DNA from: an uncultured Colwellia sp. | GTDB taxonomy: Bacteria > Pseudomonadota > Gammaproteobacteria > Enterobacterales > Alteromonadaceae | Length of the DNA stretch: 64,000 nt | Direction: 5' to 3' | Assembly (NCBI GenBank): GCA_913058395.1 | Contig: CAJXQI010000008.1 | Coordinates: 1 to 64,000 of the forward strand | In this document: in pieces, positions 41,690 through 50,298 of the stretch | Numbering within the stretch: position 1 is the first letter of the stretch | How the letters are laid out: each line of letters opens with the position of its first letter | The notes under the pieces: model-generated | Databases searched by the model: none | What the model saw: the letters and a program-made list of their open reading frames with translations, nothing else | What the model was told of the DNA's origin: nothing | Translations under genes and position numbers: made by a program

Positions 41690-42703
41690 TTATAAATCAA
41701 ATTTCGCTTTATCTAGTAATTCTAATGCGGCTTTACGCTGTTTAGCAATAGTTTCTAGCGACAAGTTATCAGCTGTAAACTTACCCCATGAAGCCACTAA
41801 ATCAGATGCTTTTACGCCCGGACGTACTGGATATTCCATATTAGTTTCAGCATACATTTTTTGTGCAGGCTCTGATACTAAGAAATTCATCAATGCTAAA
41901 GCATTAGCTTTATTCGGTGCATATTTTGCCATGCCCATTCCGGAGATATTAACATGGGCGCCACGATTACTTTGATTCGGGAAATTGATATAAACAGCAT
42001 CAGCCCAAACTTTTTGTTTTTCGTCTTTTAACATATTGCCGAAGTAGTAGCTGTTACCCAACGAAACATCACACAGTTTTTGGTGAATAGCTTGTACCTG
42101 CGCACGATCGCTACCTTGTGGCTTACGAGCTAAATTTGCTTTTACTTGTTTTAACCAAGTTAAGGTATCCGCTTCACCGTGTTCAGCGATCATAGACGCA
42201 ACTAAAGCAACATTATAAGGATGTTTACCACTGCGGGTACAAATTTTACCTTGCCATTTTTTGTCGGCTAAATCTTCATAGTTAAAATCAATTTTACCTA
42301 AGCGTTTTGCTGAATAAATATTACGCACGCGTGTTGTTAACGCGTACCAAGTGTTATCAGATGCTTTAAACTGTGCTGGAATTGCCGACGCCAATTCAGT
42401 TGATGTAGTTGCTTGCAGAAGACGTTTATCATGCAACTCAATTAAACGGCTAATATCGGTCGTTAATAAAATATCTGCTGGGCTGTATTCACCTTCGCGA
42501 GTTAATCGCTCAGCCATACCTTTTTTAGCAAATACCACATTCACTTTAATACCACTTTCTTTAGTAAACTCATCAAAAAGAGGTTTAACTAAAAATGGTT
42601 GACGATAAGAGTAAACATTAACTTCTTCACTTGCCGCCACACTTTGGCTTGTAACGAATAACGTTACCAAAACAAGGAACGAATACCAGATTTTATTTAA
42701 CAT
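41690..42703 (-). CDS. fbpA: Periplasmic ferric iron-binding protein (FbpA/FutA-type)
   Basis: 337 aa. Signal peptide about residues 1-24 (cleavage near VAA-SEE). The body follows the FbpA pattern: NVYSYRQPFLVKPLFDEF at the start, TRSGKHPYNVALVASMI in the middle, and LGNSYYFGNM, whose tandem tyrosines 219-220 are the usual Fe(III) ligands. First gene of the operon, downstream of a Fur box and a good sigma-70 promoter. Confidence 0.92.
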   Translation of the reverse strand: MLNKIWYSFLVLVTLFVTSQSVAASEEVNVYSYRQPFLVKPLFDEFTKESGIKVNVVFAKKGMAERLTREGEYSPADILLTTDISRLIELHDKRLLQATTSTELASAIPAQFKASDNTWYALTTRVRNIYSAKRLGKIDFNYEDLADKKWQGKICTRSGKHPYNVALVASMIAEHGEADTLTWLKQVKANLARKPQGSDRAQVQAIHQKLCDVSLGNSYYFGNMLKDEKQKVWADAVYINFPNQSNRGAHVNISGMGMAKYAPNKANALALMNFLVSEPAQKMYAETNMEYPVRPGVKASDLVASWGKFTADNLSLETIAKQRKAALELLDKAKFDL

Positions 42704-42760
42704 GAAGTCCGCCTAAATAATTCAGAAAATGGAATGAATTTAACCAATATATTTGGCGCC

Positions 42761-42810
42761 AGACTAATGAAGATAGAACTTACTGTCAAGGTTTTTGAGA
42801 ATTATTCTCA
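42761..42810 (-). promoter_or_regulatory. Fur box and promoter of the iron transporter operon
   Basis: TGAGAATTATTCTCA (42796-42810) is a perfect palindrome and matches 13 of 15 positions of the 7-1-7 Fur box TGATAATnATTATCA. It abuts a minus-strand promoter with -35 TTGACA (42784-42789), 17-bp spacer and -10 TAGTCT (42761-42766). Confidence 0.85.
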
Positions 42811-42850
42811 TTTAACTTTGATTTAGGGCAAATCAAAGAGTATTTTAACC

Positions 42851-42874
42851 AAGCCGCTTTATATATAACGGCTT
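42851..42874 (-). terminator. Possible terminator of the PA-domain gene
   Basis: AAGCCG (42851-42856) pairs with CGGCTT (42869-42874) around an AT-only palindromic core (TTATATATAA). No long T-tract follows on the minus strand, so this is a weak call. Confidence 0.35.
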
Positions 42875-42903
42875 TAAGTTAAGTATAAATAGTGAAAAAG
42901 TGT

Positions 42904-43455
42904 TTATTCGCCAATAGTTGCAATAGCAGTGCCGGGCTTACTATAGTTAACCCAATTTTTTAACAGAAAATAAGCGTCTAAATCCGTGCTTATGCTAGGT
43001 ATCGAGTTAATGTTGTCACTAGTAATTTTTTTTAATGACATTGCTTGAACAATTAGACCTGAAGCACCCGCCTGCTCTAAGTTTTCAGCAATCACATGTG
43101 CTGGCATACCACTTTGCTGACAAACAACAATTTCACCATTAAAAGTGTTTTTTGCAAATGGTTTTTGACAATATTTATTATTGTCTAAACTATCTTTAAT
43201 TTGATAATTTTCAGCCAAAACTACCAAGGCAGTAACATTTCCTTCACTGCTAAGTAAGTTTCCGGCAATTTTTTGTGGCGGTCTCCGCCAGTTAGGCTCC
43301 CCTTGAAAATTACTAATAAAGCTCTGTTCTTCAATCTGCAATTTTTTTTCTAAGCTAGCGTTATGTTGAACCCCAATACTATTTAATTCTATTGCCTGCG
43401 CAAACAAGCATGGCGCTGCAAGCACCATTGTAATTCCCAGTTTTATTATTTTCAC
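42904..43455 (-). CDS. Secreted protein with a protease-associated (PA)-like domain
   Basis: 183 aa. Signal peptide about 1-21 (MKIIKLGITMVLAAPCLFAQA). Mature residues 70-180 resemble a PA domain: NGEIVVCQQSGMPAHVIAENL then AGASGLIVQ, and a closing SIPSISTDLDAYFLL...SKPGTAIATIG. PA domains usually sit inside secreted peptidases as lids or interaction modules; here it stands alone, with no catalytic motif visible. Two cysteines flank the domain start. No close named family was recognised. It is separated from its neighbours by about 200 and 300 bp and is probably monocistronic. Confidence 0.65.
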   Translation of the reverse strand: MKIIKLGITMVLAAPCLFAQAIELNSIGVQHNASLEKKLQIEEQSFISNFQGEPNWRRPPQKIAGNLLSSEGNVTALVVLAENYQIKDSLDNNKYCQKPFAKNTFNGEIVVCQQSGMPAHVIAENLEQAGASGLIVQAMSLKKITSDNINSIPSISTDLDAYFLLKNWVNYSKPGTAIATIGE

Positions 43456-43754
43456 GTTTTATCACCTAGTACACAGCCATACGTTAATTATTATTTTTTT
43501 ATGTTTAACTCGGATGACAATTGCAATTTATTTTTATTATTTATTGTTCTTATTTATATACGTAACAAGTTTGTAACACACATGTAACTAAGAACATTCT
43601 GGTACATATTTGTATAAAAATAAACCTAGAATAGAAATAAACAACAACTAATTTTAAGCGTTTGTTTTCATGATTAAAATTAGCTGAATAAGATTTAAAA
43701 AATGAGAATTTGAGGAATAAATGATACTCAATAGAGAATTAATTGATTGGCACT
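43456..43754. other. AT-rich intergenic region with GTAAC repeats
   Basis: About 300 bp between the PA-domain gene and the YcxB-like gene. It holds three GTAAC direct repeats at 43562-43588 and, at its right end, a short ORF with a good ribosome site (43721-43807). No other gene was seen. Confidence 0.5.
43562..43588 (+). promoter_or_regulatory. Three GTAAC direct repeats with 11-bp period (Pho-box-like)
   Basis: GTAAC at 43562-43566, 43573-43577 and 43584-43588, exactly 11 bp apart; the last two units are TGTAAC. PhoB/OmpR-type regulators bind 11-bp-phased direct repeats, and the Pho-box core TGTCAT resembles TGTAAC. Which gene it controls is unclear: the repeats read toward the plus strand while both flanking genes are on the minus strand. 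Confidence 0.4.
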
Positions 43755-43807
43755 TTAAAATTTATTTTTTAGAAACAACTGCACTTGCTCAGTTAAACAG
43801 CGATTAG
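43721..43807 (+). CDS. Possible small protein, 28 aa
   Basis: ATG at 43721 with GAGG and a 6-nt spacer upstream (TGAGGAATAAATG). It encodes 28 residues beginning MILNRELIDWHFKIYFLETT. Its last 50 bp overlap the 3' end of the convergent YcxB-like gene, and it lies downstream of the GTAAC repeats in the same direction. No family recognised; it may be chance in AT-rich DNA. Confidence 0.2.
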   Translation: MILNRELIDWHFKIYFLETTALAQLNSD

Positions 43808-44237
43808 AAATATAATGGCGTCCCGATTTATGACTAATTAGCCAGCCATTCTTAGTGGCAGCAATGCTGTCAATATCGCCATAAAGCATCTGATTATCGT
43901 TGTAAAAAGAATGAGTACGAATGTATTCATCGGTGATTTCTAAGGTTACTTCCGCTTTAGCAACTTTGCTTAGCATTTGGCGCATAACCCACCAAGGCTT
44001 ACGATAATAGGTACTCACCACTTCTAGTACGCCAAGCGCAAATATAAACCAAGCAGCGTAAGGGTTAATTTCTGAAAACAACACTAACCCTGCTCCAATA
44101 AGCAACATCACTATTGCTTTAAGATAAAGCGTAAAAAACGGCTGAGGTGATACTGATTCTTCATAACACTCACTAAAGTGTGACTTATCTAGAACGAAGG
44201 TTGATTGGTAGTTGAACGGCTCTGAAATATTTTGCAT
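43755..44237 (-). CDS. YcxB-like membrane protein
   Basis: 160 aa from ATG 44237 (MQNISEPFNYQSTFVLDKSHFSE); a longer in-frame start at 44297 adds 20 residues unlike the family. Two membrane segments (about 43-60 and 63-80: LYLKAIVMLLIGAGLVLFS, AAWFIFALGVLEVVSTYY) are followed by a cytosolic YcxB-like C-terminal domain (EVTLEITDEYIRTHSFYNDNQMLYGDIDSI and WLISHKSGRHYISNRCL). Function unknown. 69 bp after the collagenase-like gene. Confidence 0.6.
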   Translation of the reverse strand: MQNISEPFNYQSTFVLDKSHFSECYEESVSPQPFFTLYLKAIVMLLIGAGLVLFSEINPYAAWFIFALGVLEVVSTYYRKPWWVMRQMLSKVAKAEVTLEITDEYIRTHSFYNDNQMLYGDIDSIAATKNGWLISHKSGRHYISNRCLTEQVQLFLKNKF

Positions 44238-44306
44238 AAGAATAGTACGAAAACATGTTAAATCAATTAAGGTTATGAGTATTTTACCCATAACCATTAA
44301 TAAATA

Positions 44307-45251
44307 CTATTGACTCTTTACGGCCTTATTTAACGTGCCTAACCACTGGCTAAATTCAGCATCTAAACTCGTATTCCAGCTTTTTATCAACGCTTGATAA
44401 GCTTGCCAATTACCAAGTCGAACATGAACAAGCATTTCATCAATCAAATCTCGATGTTGCTCCATCATAAAACGCACTGCTAGATATCCCCAGCGATAAA
44501 CCCGATCAGAGCCAGTATTGTTATTGCTACTGGTATTAAACAAATCACTTAGCACAAAACTTTTTTCTTTTGCCAACGCCACTGCCTTAGGATTATTCTC
44601 TCCCCAAGCTAAATATTCTCCTAAGCCTTCGGCCCACCATACAATATGTGGGTACGCCAAATTAGGGCTAGGACAAAACTCAGGCCCCGCATGGTCATCA
44701 TGCAAACCATTACAATAATCACCGTATTTGTTAAAACGACCATCAAGATAATGAATATATTCGTGCTTTAAATTCCAAATTTTCCCTGCACGCTCATAGG
44801 CAACAAACTCAGCCTGATTATTGATTTTATCGGGATAGCCTTCTAAATACATGCCGCCATTATTTGTCGGCATATTAAAGTGTGCTGTAGCGTATTTTAC
44901 AAATTCATCACGGTTAGCATAAATATTCGCTCTCATTTTCTCGTTATTATCATCGGCAACCGGTTTGCCTCGGGTATTAAATACTTGATGAAAGTTATTT
45001 TCTTGAGCAATAAGCAATTTACACGCAGCAGCTAATTGTTCTTTATCGAGTGATTGCGAACGAATCATAATTGTTTCATTACAATCAGTAGTTTGCGAAA
45101 GCACCTTATTAACAGAAAGGAGCTCGTTAGTTACTTTTTCAGCATTTGCATGAGTAGCCCATAACATCGAAGCCGTTACTAATAGACAGAGCAAATTGCT
45201 TTTATTTTCTTTTGTTGTATTCAATTTATTATTCCCAAGATTAAATTGCAT
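44307..45251 (-). CDS. Compact M9 (collagenase-like) secreted metalloprotease
   Basis: 314 aa from ATG 45251 (MQFNLGNNK); an in-frame upstream start at 45353 would put 34 residues before it and is less likely. A signal peptide ends near residue 37 (ATHANA-EKV). The catalytic subdomain has HEYIH at 163-167 within LKHEYIHYLDGRFNKYGDY, the third zinc ligand Glu208 in WWAEGLGEYLAW, and the upstream substrate-edge motif GGMYLEG (132-138). These are hallmarks of Vibrio/Clostridium collagenases. Those proteins run to 800-1000 aa with activator, PKD and collagen-binding domains; only the peptidase core is present here, so true collagenolysis is doubtful. Confidence 0.8.
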   Translation of the reverse strand: MQFNLGNNKLNTTKENKSNLLCLLVTASMLWATHANAEKVTNELLSVNKVLSQTTDCNETIMIRSQSLDKEQLAAACKLLIAQENNFHQVFNTRGKPVADDNNEKMRANIYANRDEFVKYATAHFNMPTNNGGMYLEGYPDKINNQAEFVAYERAGKIWNLKHEYIHYLDGRFNKYGDYCNGLHDDHAGPEFCPSPNLAYPHIVWWAEGLGEYLAWGENNPKAVALAKEKSFVLSDLFNTSSNNNTGSDRVYRWGYLAVRFMMEQHRDLIDEMLVHVRLGNWQAYQALIKSWNTSLDAEFSQWLGTLNKAVKSQ

Positions 45252-45415
45252 ACAATATATTATACAAATCATAAAATGAAAAGTAACATTGAAATAGATA
45301 GTACAAAAGAAGGTGTCTGCTGAGTTGCGGTAAATAAATCGTTTATGGTGCAAGGAACCAATACAGAAAAAAATATAAGTTTCTACTGCTTATGCTTGCA
45401 TTAATGCGCTATTTG

Positions 45416-45976
45416 CTACTGTGGCTTGTTTTCGTTTTCATAATTATCTTCACGCTTATTTTGAGTATCAGGTGTTAATGATACTTCACTCTCTATATGA
45501 ACCACTTTAGAGTTAACTTGGCTACTAGATATGATACCGTCAAGGTAATGGTCAATTTTCTGCTTGGCTGTCGAAGTAAGATCGCCTTTTTGATGTTGGT
45601 CGTTTAATAACTCTTCTACTTTTAAAAATAAATGATCAATTTTGCTATCAGCTCCGTTACTGATTTTATCGTTAGTTCCTGATCCTAGTTCATCAGCTTT
45701 TTCTATAGACTCCGCACTTGCATCATCATGCATTGATTTAGGATCTTTTGCAGCGTGACCAAATAAACTCAGCCATTCATCTGTCTGATGCCCCATTTGC
45801 ATCAAGCGTTGAAAATAACCTTCACCTGGGCGATTACCTTTAATTAAATCAAGAATGGTGCAGGTAATAGCTACAGGACTTAGTAATAAATCTCTTACCG
45901 CATCCAAAGTTAACTTAATTTGAAACACTAAGTTTTCACGAATCAAAGGCCATTTTCGCTTAGTTGAATTTGTCAT
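45416..45976 (-). CDS. Conserved-looking protein of unknown function
   Basis: 186 aa. The N-terminal 65 residues contain a hydrophobic amphipathic stretch (FQIKLTLDAVRDLLLSPVAITCTILDLI) that could associate with the membrane. The remainder is hydrophilic and Ser/Asp/Lys-rich, predicted disordered, ending with a polar tail. No signal peptide or known motif. Codon use resembles its neighbours. The good ribosome site (AAGGAAG upstream of ATG 45976) supports a real gene. It lies 117 bp from mdh across a bidirectional terminator. Confidence 0.6.
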   Translation of the reverse strand: MTNSTKRKWPLIRENLVFQIKLTLDAVRDLLLSPVAITCTILDLIKGNRPGEGYFQRLMQMGHQTDEWLSLFGHAAKDPKSMHDDASAESIEKADELGSGTNDKISNGADSKIDHLFLKVEELLNDQHQKGDLTSTAKQKIDHYLDGIISSSQVNSKVVHIESEVSLTPDTQNKREDNYENENKPQ

Positions 45977-46047
45977 TTACCTTCCTTTATAAAATTTTCC
46001 TACAAAGCACAATAATATAGTAACGGTTTCAGCAAAATTTAGGCAAT

Positions 46048-46075
46048 AAAAAACCGCGTTAAACGCGGTTTTTTT
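46048..46075 (-). terminator. Bidirectional terminator after mdh
   Basis: AAAAAACCGCGT (46048-46059), loop TAA, ACGCGGTTTTTT (46063-46074). Strong GC core with A/T flanks, 19 nt beyond the mdh stop on the minus strand. Confidence 0.92.
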
Positions 46076-46093
46076 AAACAGTATATTAACAAA

Positions 46094-47029
46094 TTAGCCG
46101 TTGATAAAATCAACACCTTCTTGGATATCTGCTTTTAGTGTTGCTAACATGTCATTTTTTGCTTGTTGCTCAAATGCACTTAACTCGCCGTATGGTAATA
46201 CTTCAACAATACCATTTACACCTAAACGTACTGGGTGAGCAAAGTATGGCGCATCGCCACCTTCAACTTCTACGTATGCGTAATCAACAACGTCTTCACC
46301 TTGTAAACCTTTAACTAAAGATAAACAAAAACGAGCAGCAGCAGCACCCATTGAAAGTGTTGCAGAGCCGCCGCCAGCTTTAGCATTTACCACTTCAGTA
46401 CCGGCATTTTGGATACGTGGTGTTAATGCGGCAACTTCTTCATCAGAGAAAGTAGCGCCTTCAACTTGTGAAAGAAGTGGTAAAATTGTCGTGCCTGAAT
46501 GGCCACCAATTACTGGAACTTTAACATCGCTAACGTTCATGTCTTTTAATTCAGCAATAAATGCTTCACTTCGAATAACATCAAGTGTTGTTACACCAAA
46601 AACACGGTTTTTGTCGTAAGTGCCCGCTTTTTTGAATACTTCAGCAACAATTGGTACAGTGCCGTTTACTGGGTTAGTAATAATACCTACTAACGCTTTA
46701 GGACAGTTAGCAACAATGCCTTCTGCTAAAGTTTTAATGATACCCGCATTTACAGCGAATAAATCAGCACGGTCCATACCTGGCTTACGTGGCATACCCG
46801 CCGGGATAATTACAATATCAGCACCAGAAAGAGCAGACGCTAAATCATCAGCACCAAAACCTGCAACTTTAACTGCTGTAGGGATGTGTGATAAATCAAC
46901 AGCAACACCTGGAACAACCGGTGCAACGTCATATAAAGATAACTCAGAACCTGCAGGTAATTGAGTTTTTAGTAGTAAAGATAACGCTTGGCCGATACCA
47001 CCAGCAGCGCCTAGCACAGCAACTTTCAT
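46094..47029 (-). CDS. mdh: Malate dehydrogenase (NAD)
   Basis: TCA-cycle enzyme, malate to oxaloacetate. 311 aa, near the 312 of E. coli. NAD motif [16 protein letters not shown] (residues 4-19), substrate arginines in [13 protein letters not shown], catalytic His in [17 protein letters not shown], and the PVNGTVPI loop. GGAGACATCAA precedes the ATG. Divergent from argR, as in E. coli. Confidence 0.98.
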   Translation of the reverse strand: MKVAVLGAAGGIGQALSLLLKTQLPAGSELSLYDVAPVVPGVAVDLSHIPTAVKVAGFGADDLASALSGADIVIIPAGMPRKPGMDRADLFAVNAGIIKTLAEGIVANCPKALVGIITNPVNGTVPIVAEVFKKAGTYDKNRVFGVTTLDVIRSEAFIAELKDMNVSDVKVPVIGGHSGTTILPLLSQVEGATFSDEEVAALTPRIQNAGTEVVNAKAGGGSATLSMGAAAARFCLSLVKGLQGEDVVDYAYVEVEGGDAPYFAHPVRLGVNGIVEVLPYGELSAFEQQAKNDMLATLKADIQEGVDFING

Positions 47030-47266
47030 TTGATGTCTCCGAAATTTGAGTAATTACGTAATATTTTGTGGCCAAAAGATATAGCATAAGAGGCCAAAAA
47101 ACAATGTTTATTCATCTGTATTGGCTTATAAGGATAACGTATAATAAAAATTGTGAAATAATACTTAGGTATGAAGTTGACTGATTACTTAAGCAAGTAA
47201 CTTTTACACCTTGGATGTTAATCAGTAAAAACGATACAAGTAATTTTCAAAAACTAACGGATGATT
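47030..47266. promoter_or_regulatory. mdh/argR divergent promoter region
   Basis: 237 bp. It contains two GGCCAAAA direct repeats (47070-47077 and 47092-47099), 22 bp apart. A TATAAT at 47140-47145 lacks a well-spaced -35. An ARG-box-like TGAAATAATACTTA near 47154 is too degenerate to call. Confidence 0.35.
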
Positions 47267-47740
47267 ATGAGCGGACAACAAAAACAAGAAGCCTTAGTAC
47301 AAGCCTTTAAAGACCTATTAAATCAAGAGCAGTTTAGTTCGCAAGGCGACATTGCCGATGCATTAAAATCGCAAGGCTTTGAAAATATTAGTCAATCCAA
47401 AGTATCACGCATGTTGAGTAAATTCGGAGCAGTTCGCACCCGCAATGCTCGCCAAGAAATGGTTTATTGTTTGCCTGCAGAGCTAGGCATGCCAACGGCT
47501 AAAAGCCCGCTTAAGCAGCTAGTATTAGATATTGAGCACAATGACGTCATGATCATTATTCGCACTAGCCCTGGTGCAGCACAATTAATTGCCCGATTGC
47601 TAGATAGTTTAAGTAAAAGTGACGGTGTACTCGGCACTATCGCTGGTGATGATACTATTTTCATCGCGCCAACAGATGTAACTCAAATCAAGTTAACAAT
47701 CACGAAACTTGAAGCACTTTTCCTCAAAAACTTGAGCTGA
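47267..47740 (+). CDS. argR: Arginine repressor ArgR
   Basis: 157 aa from ATG 47267; an ATG two codons earlier has its Shine-Dalgarno (ACGG) too close. The N-terminal winged helix contains [20 protein letters not shown], and the C-terminal arginine-binding hexamerisation domain contains [22 protein letters not shown] and [13 protein letters not shown]. Nearly every E. coli signature is kept. I did not find a convincing ARG box pair in the argR/mdh interval. Confidence 0.97.
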   Translation: MSGQQKQEALVQAFKDLLNQEQFSSQGDIADALKSQGFENISQSKVSRMLSKFGAVRTRNARQEMVYCLPAELGMPTAKSPLKQLVLDIEHNDVMIIIRTSPGAAQLIARLLDSLSKSDGVLGTIAGDDTIFIAPTDVTQIKLTITKLEALFLKNLS

Positions 47741-47793
47741 TAATCTCAGTTAAAAAATTCAGCTGAAGATTTTATATTAAGCGCCCTAAACTA

Positions 47794-47823
47794 AAAAAAC
47801 CTGAGTAAACCTCAGGTTTTTTA
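47794..47823 (+). terminator. Terminator after argR, usable both ways
   Basis: AAAAAACCTGAG (47794-47805), loop TAAAC, CTCAGGTTTTTT (47811-47822). It also serves the convergent Dyp-peroxidase transcript (A/T runs on both sides). Confidence 0.92.
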
Positions 47824-47898
47824 CTATTAACAACTTGTTAATACTATTAAAATAAGTAACCTCAGCTCGATTTAAGCTACGTCACCCGATAAACTAAG

Positions 47899-48822
47899 TT
47901 ATTCGCCAAGTTCTGCCAGAATATTCAAGCTAGGGACAAAAAAGGCCGCACCAGTTTCGGCTTGAGTATATTTCAACATATGGTCGCTATGACCATGGCC
48001 ATCGCCAACAATCATACTGGCTAGCATCAATTCAAAAGGCTCTGGAGAGTGACAATAAGATACAAAGAATAATCCCTGTAATTTCATATCGCCATACGGC
48101 ATGCTTTGACGCAATATTTCAATACTATTACCTTCACTATCTTTCAAATTAACTCTTTTAATATGTGAGGTAGGCGCTTTATTTTCTTCAGAATATTCTT
48201 CGTTATTAACTTTCGTGCGGGCAAAAACATCTTCTTGGTCTTTAACTTCTAATGAATTCCACAAATTTAAGTTATGGCGATATCGTTGTATATGAAGATA
48301 ACTGCCAGAAGAGAACTTAGCGTCTTGCTCGTCATTGATTAACGCGACACGGCGTCGGTGATGGCCTTGAGGGTTTTCAGTGCCATCTACAAATCCAGTC
48401 AAATCTCGACCATCTAAAAATCGAAATGCACGAACTTGTTCAACTAGCTCAACACTATCTGCTAATAGTTCACACACTTTGGTGGCAACAATATGATTTA
48501 CGTCACCACGATCACTACGAATTTCAATATAGATGTCATAGTTACATACTGGAGCAATGCGATCATCTGACGCCATTTCAGGAAACTGTCTTAAATACTT
48601 AGGGCGGCCTTGTGGATAAATTTCATCCCAATAATTAGTCCCTATAGCAATAACGCCGGCCAGGTTGGCCTCTGAAAAGCGATCAGCATATTTATCAAAT
48701 AAAGCTGGTAAGCGTGATAACGCCTGACGAATAAATGAATTGTTATCATCTAAGGCGTTAAATAATAAATAGTATCCGTGGAGGCTGGGCTCTGCACAAA
48801 CACCAAACTGCTCTCTAGCCAT
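47899..48822 (-). CDS. Dyp-type heme peroxidase (YfeX-like)
   Basis: 307 aa. The distal-pocket motif GXXDG is present as GFVDGTENPQG; HIQRYRHNL and the C-terminal MIVGDGHGHSDHMLKYTQAETGAAFFVPS complete the heme site region. No signal peptide, so cytoplasmic, as with E. coli YfeX, which acts on porphyrinogens. It is not beside an encapsulin gene, so an encapsulated cargo role is not indicated. Monocistronic, convergent with argR. Confidence 0.9.
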   Translation of the reverse strand: MAREQFGVCAEPSLHGYYLLFNALDDNNSFIRQALSRLPALFDKYADRFSEANLAGVIAIGTNYWDEIYPQGRPKYLRQFPEMASDDRIAPVCNYDIYIEIRSDRGDVNHIVATKVCELLADSVELVEQVRAFRFLDGRDLTGFVDGTENPQGHHRRRVALINDEQDAKFSSGSYLHIQRYRHNLNLWNSLEVKDQEDVFARTKVNNEEYSEENKAPTSHIKRVNLKDSEGNSIEILRQSMPYGDMKLQGLFFVSYCHSPEPFELMLASMIVGDGHGHSDHMLKYTQAETGAAFFVPSLNILAELGE

Positions 48823-48969
48823 AAAGTTATCCGCTTATAAACATCTTGATTAATGGGGTAATTTTACACAGTTTGTTGACGATAACAGTAAATCTTTACA
48901 AATTATTTCAACAGTCTTGATCTGTTAGCAGTCAATATCAGTAAAAACCTTCATAGCGAAAAGTTTAAA

Positions 48970-48995
48970 GGCCTATGTAAATCAATACACAGGCC
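48970..48995 (-). terminator. Possible amtB terminator
   Basis: GGCCTaTGT (48970 on) pairs with ACAcAGGCC (ending 48995) with one internal mismatch. On the minus strand TTTAAACTTTT follows, a broken T-tract. Confidence 0.45.
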
Positions 48996-49022
48996 CCATT
49001 ATCCAGAAATTAATTCATTTTT

Positions 49023-50288
49023 TTAACCGCGAGTAAACTCAGGATAAGCTTCCATACCACAATCTGATTTATCAACACCTTCATACTCTTCTTCAGCGCT
49101 AACTCTGATCCCCATCACTTGCTTGAGAATAAACCAAACCACTAAGCTAGTTGAGAATACCCAGATGAAAATAGTTGCCGCACCAATCAATTGCCCAGAA
49201 AAGCTTGATGCACTGTTAGTCATTGGTACTAATAACAGACCTAGTAATCCGACTACACCATGAACAGAAATAGCACCGACTGGATCATCAATTTTTAATT
49301 TATCTAAACTGATAATTGAAAACACCACAACAATACCTGCAATAGCACCAAACAAGGTTGCTTGCATAGGCGTCGGTGTTGATGGCTCTGCAGTAATTGC
49401 TACTAATCCAGCTAAGGCGCCGTTTAACGCCATGGTTAAATCCGCTTTTTTAAAGAGTAGTTTAGCTAACACTAATGCGGCTACAGCGCCTGCTGCAGCT
49501 GCTGCATTAGTATTGAGAAATACCATAGCGACTGAATGGGAACTGGCAATATCACCAAGCTTTAATACTGAGCCACCATTAAAGCCAAACCAGCCCATCC
49601 ATAAAATAAATGTACCTAACGTTGCCATTGGTAAGTTTGAACCTGGAATAGCATTAACTCGACCATCAGCGCCGTATTTTCCTCTACGAGCACCTAGTAG
49701 CAACACCCCTGCTAGTGCAGCTGCAGCGCCAGCCATATGGACAATCCCTGAGCCAGCAAAGTCAGAAAAACCTAAATCAGCTAACGTATAAAGACCAAAC
49801 ACCGCATTACCACCCCATGTCCAACTACCTTCCATCGGATAGATAACACCGGTAAGCACTACTGCGAAAGCTAAAAATGCCCATAACTTCATACGTTCAG
49901 CAACCGCACCAGAAACAATCGACATTGCCGTGGCAACAAATACTACCTGGAAGAAAAAGTCAGACGCCGCTGAGTATATTGCTGCACCGGTAAAGCCATC
50001 TTCTCGTGCAGTAAAGTCAGCCAATACTTTTGCAGGGTCTACGGTTTCAATACCTGATAAGAATATGCCACCGCCATACATAATGTCGTAGCCGACAAAT
50101 AAGTACATCATGCAAGAAATAGCATAAAGCGCGACATTCTTAGTTAAAATTTCAGTGGTATTTTTAGCGCGTACCAAACCCGCTTCTAACATGGAAAATC
50201 CGGCTGCCATCCACATCACTAGAGCACCACAAATCAGGAAGTAAAAAGTATCCATGGCGTACTGAAGTTGAAAAATATTTTGTTCCAT
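49023..50288 (-). CDS. amtB: Ammonium transporter AmtB
   Basis: 421 aa with about eleven membrane segments. The family signature is seen as DFAGSGIVHMAGAAAALAGVLLLG, with the pore His in it and a second His-bearing motif AISVHGVVGLLGLLLVP. No long signal peptide; translated 10 bp after glnK, the usual glnK-amtB pair in which GlnK plugs AmtB when nitrogen is plentiful. Confidence 0.95.
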   Translation of the reverse strand: MEQNIFQLQYAMDTFYFLICGALVMWMAAGFSMLEAGLVRAKNTTEILTKNVALYAISCMMYLFVGYDIMYGGGIFLSGIETVDPAKVLADFTAREDGFTGAAIYSAASDFFFQVVFVATAMSIVSGAVAERMKLWAFLAFAVVLTGVIYPMEGSWTWGGNAVFGLYTLADLGFSDFAGSGIVHMAGAAAALAGVLLLGARRGKYGADGRVNAIPGSNLPMATLGTFILWMGWFGFNGGSVLKLGDIASSHSVAMVFLNTNAAAAAGAVAALVLAKLLFKKADLTMALNGALAGLVAITAEPSTPTPMQATLFGAIAGIVVVFSIISLDKLKIDDPVGAISVHGVVGLLGLLLVPMTNSASSFSGQLIGAATIFIWVFSTSLVVWFILKQVMGIRVSAEEEYEGVDKSDCGMEAYPEFTRG

Positions 50289-50298
50289 TATCTTGCTC

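Noticed and set aside
47154-47170. ARG box upstream of argR
   Set aside because: Too degenerate compared with the 18-bp consensus and no partner box at 3-bp spacing.
47899-48822. Encapsulin cargo peroxidase
   Set aside because: No encapsulin gene next to it and no recognisable C-terminal targeting extension.
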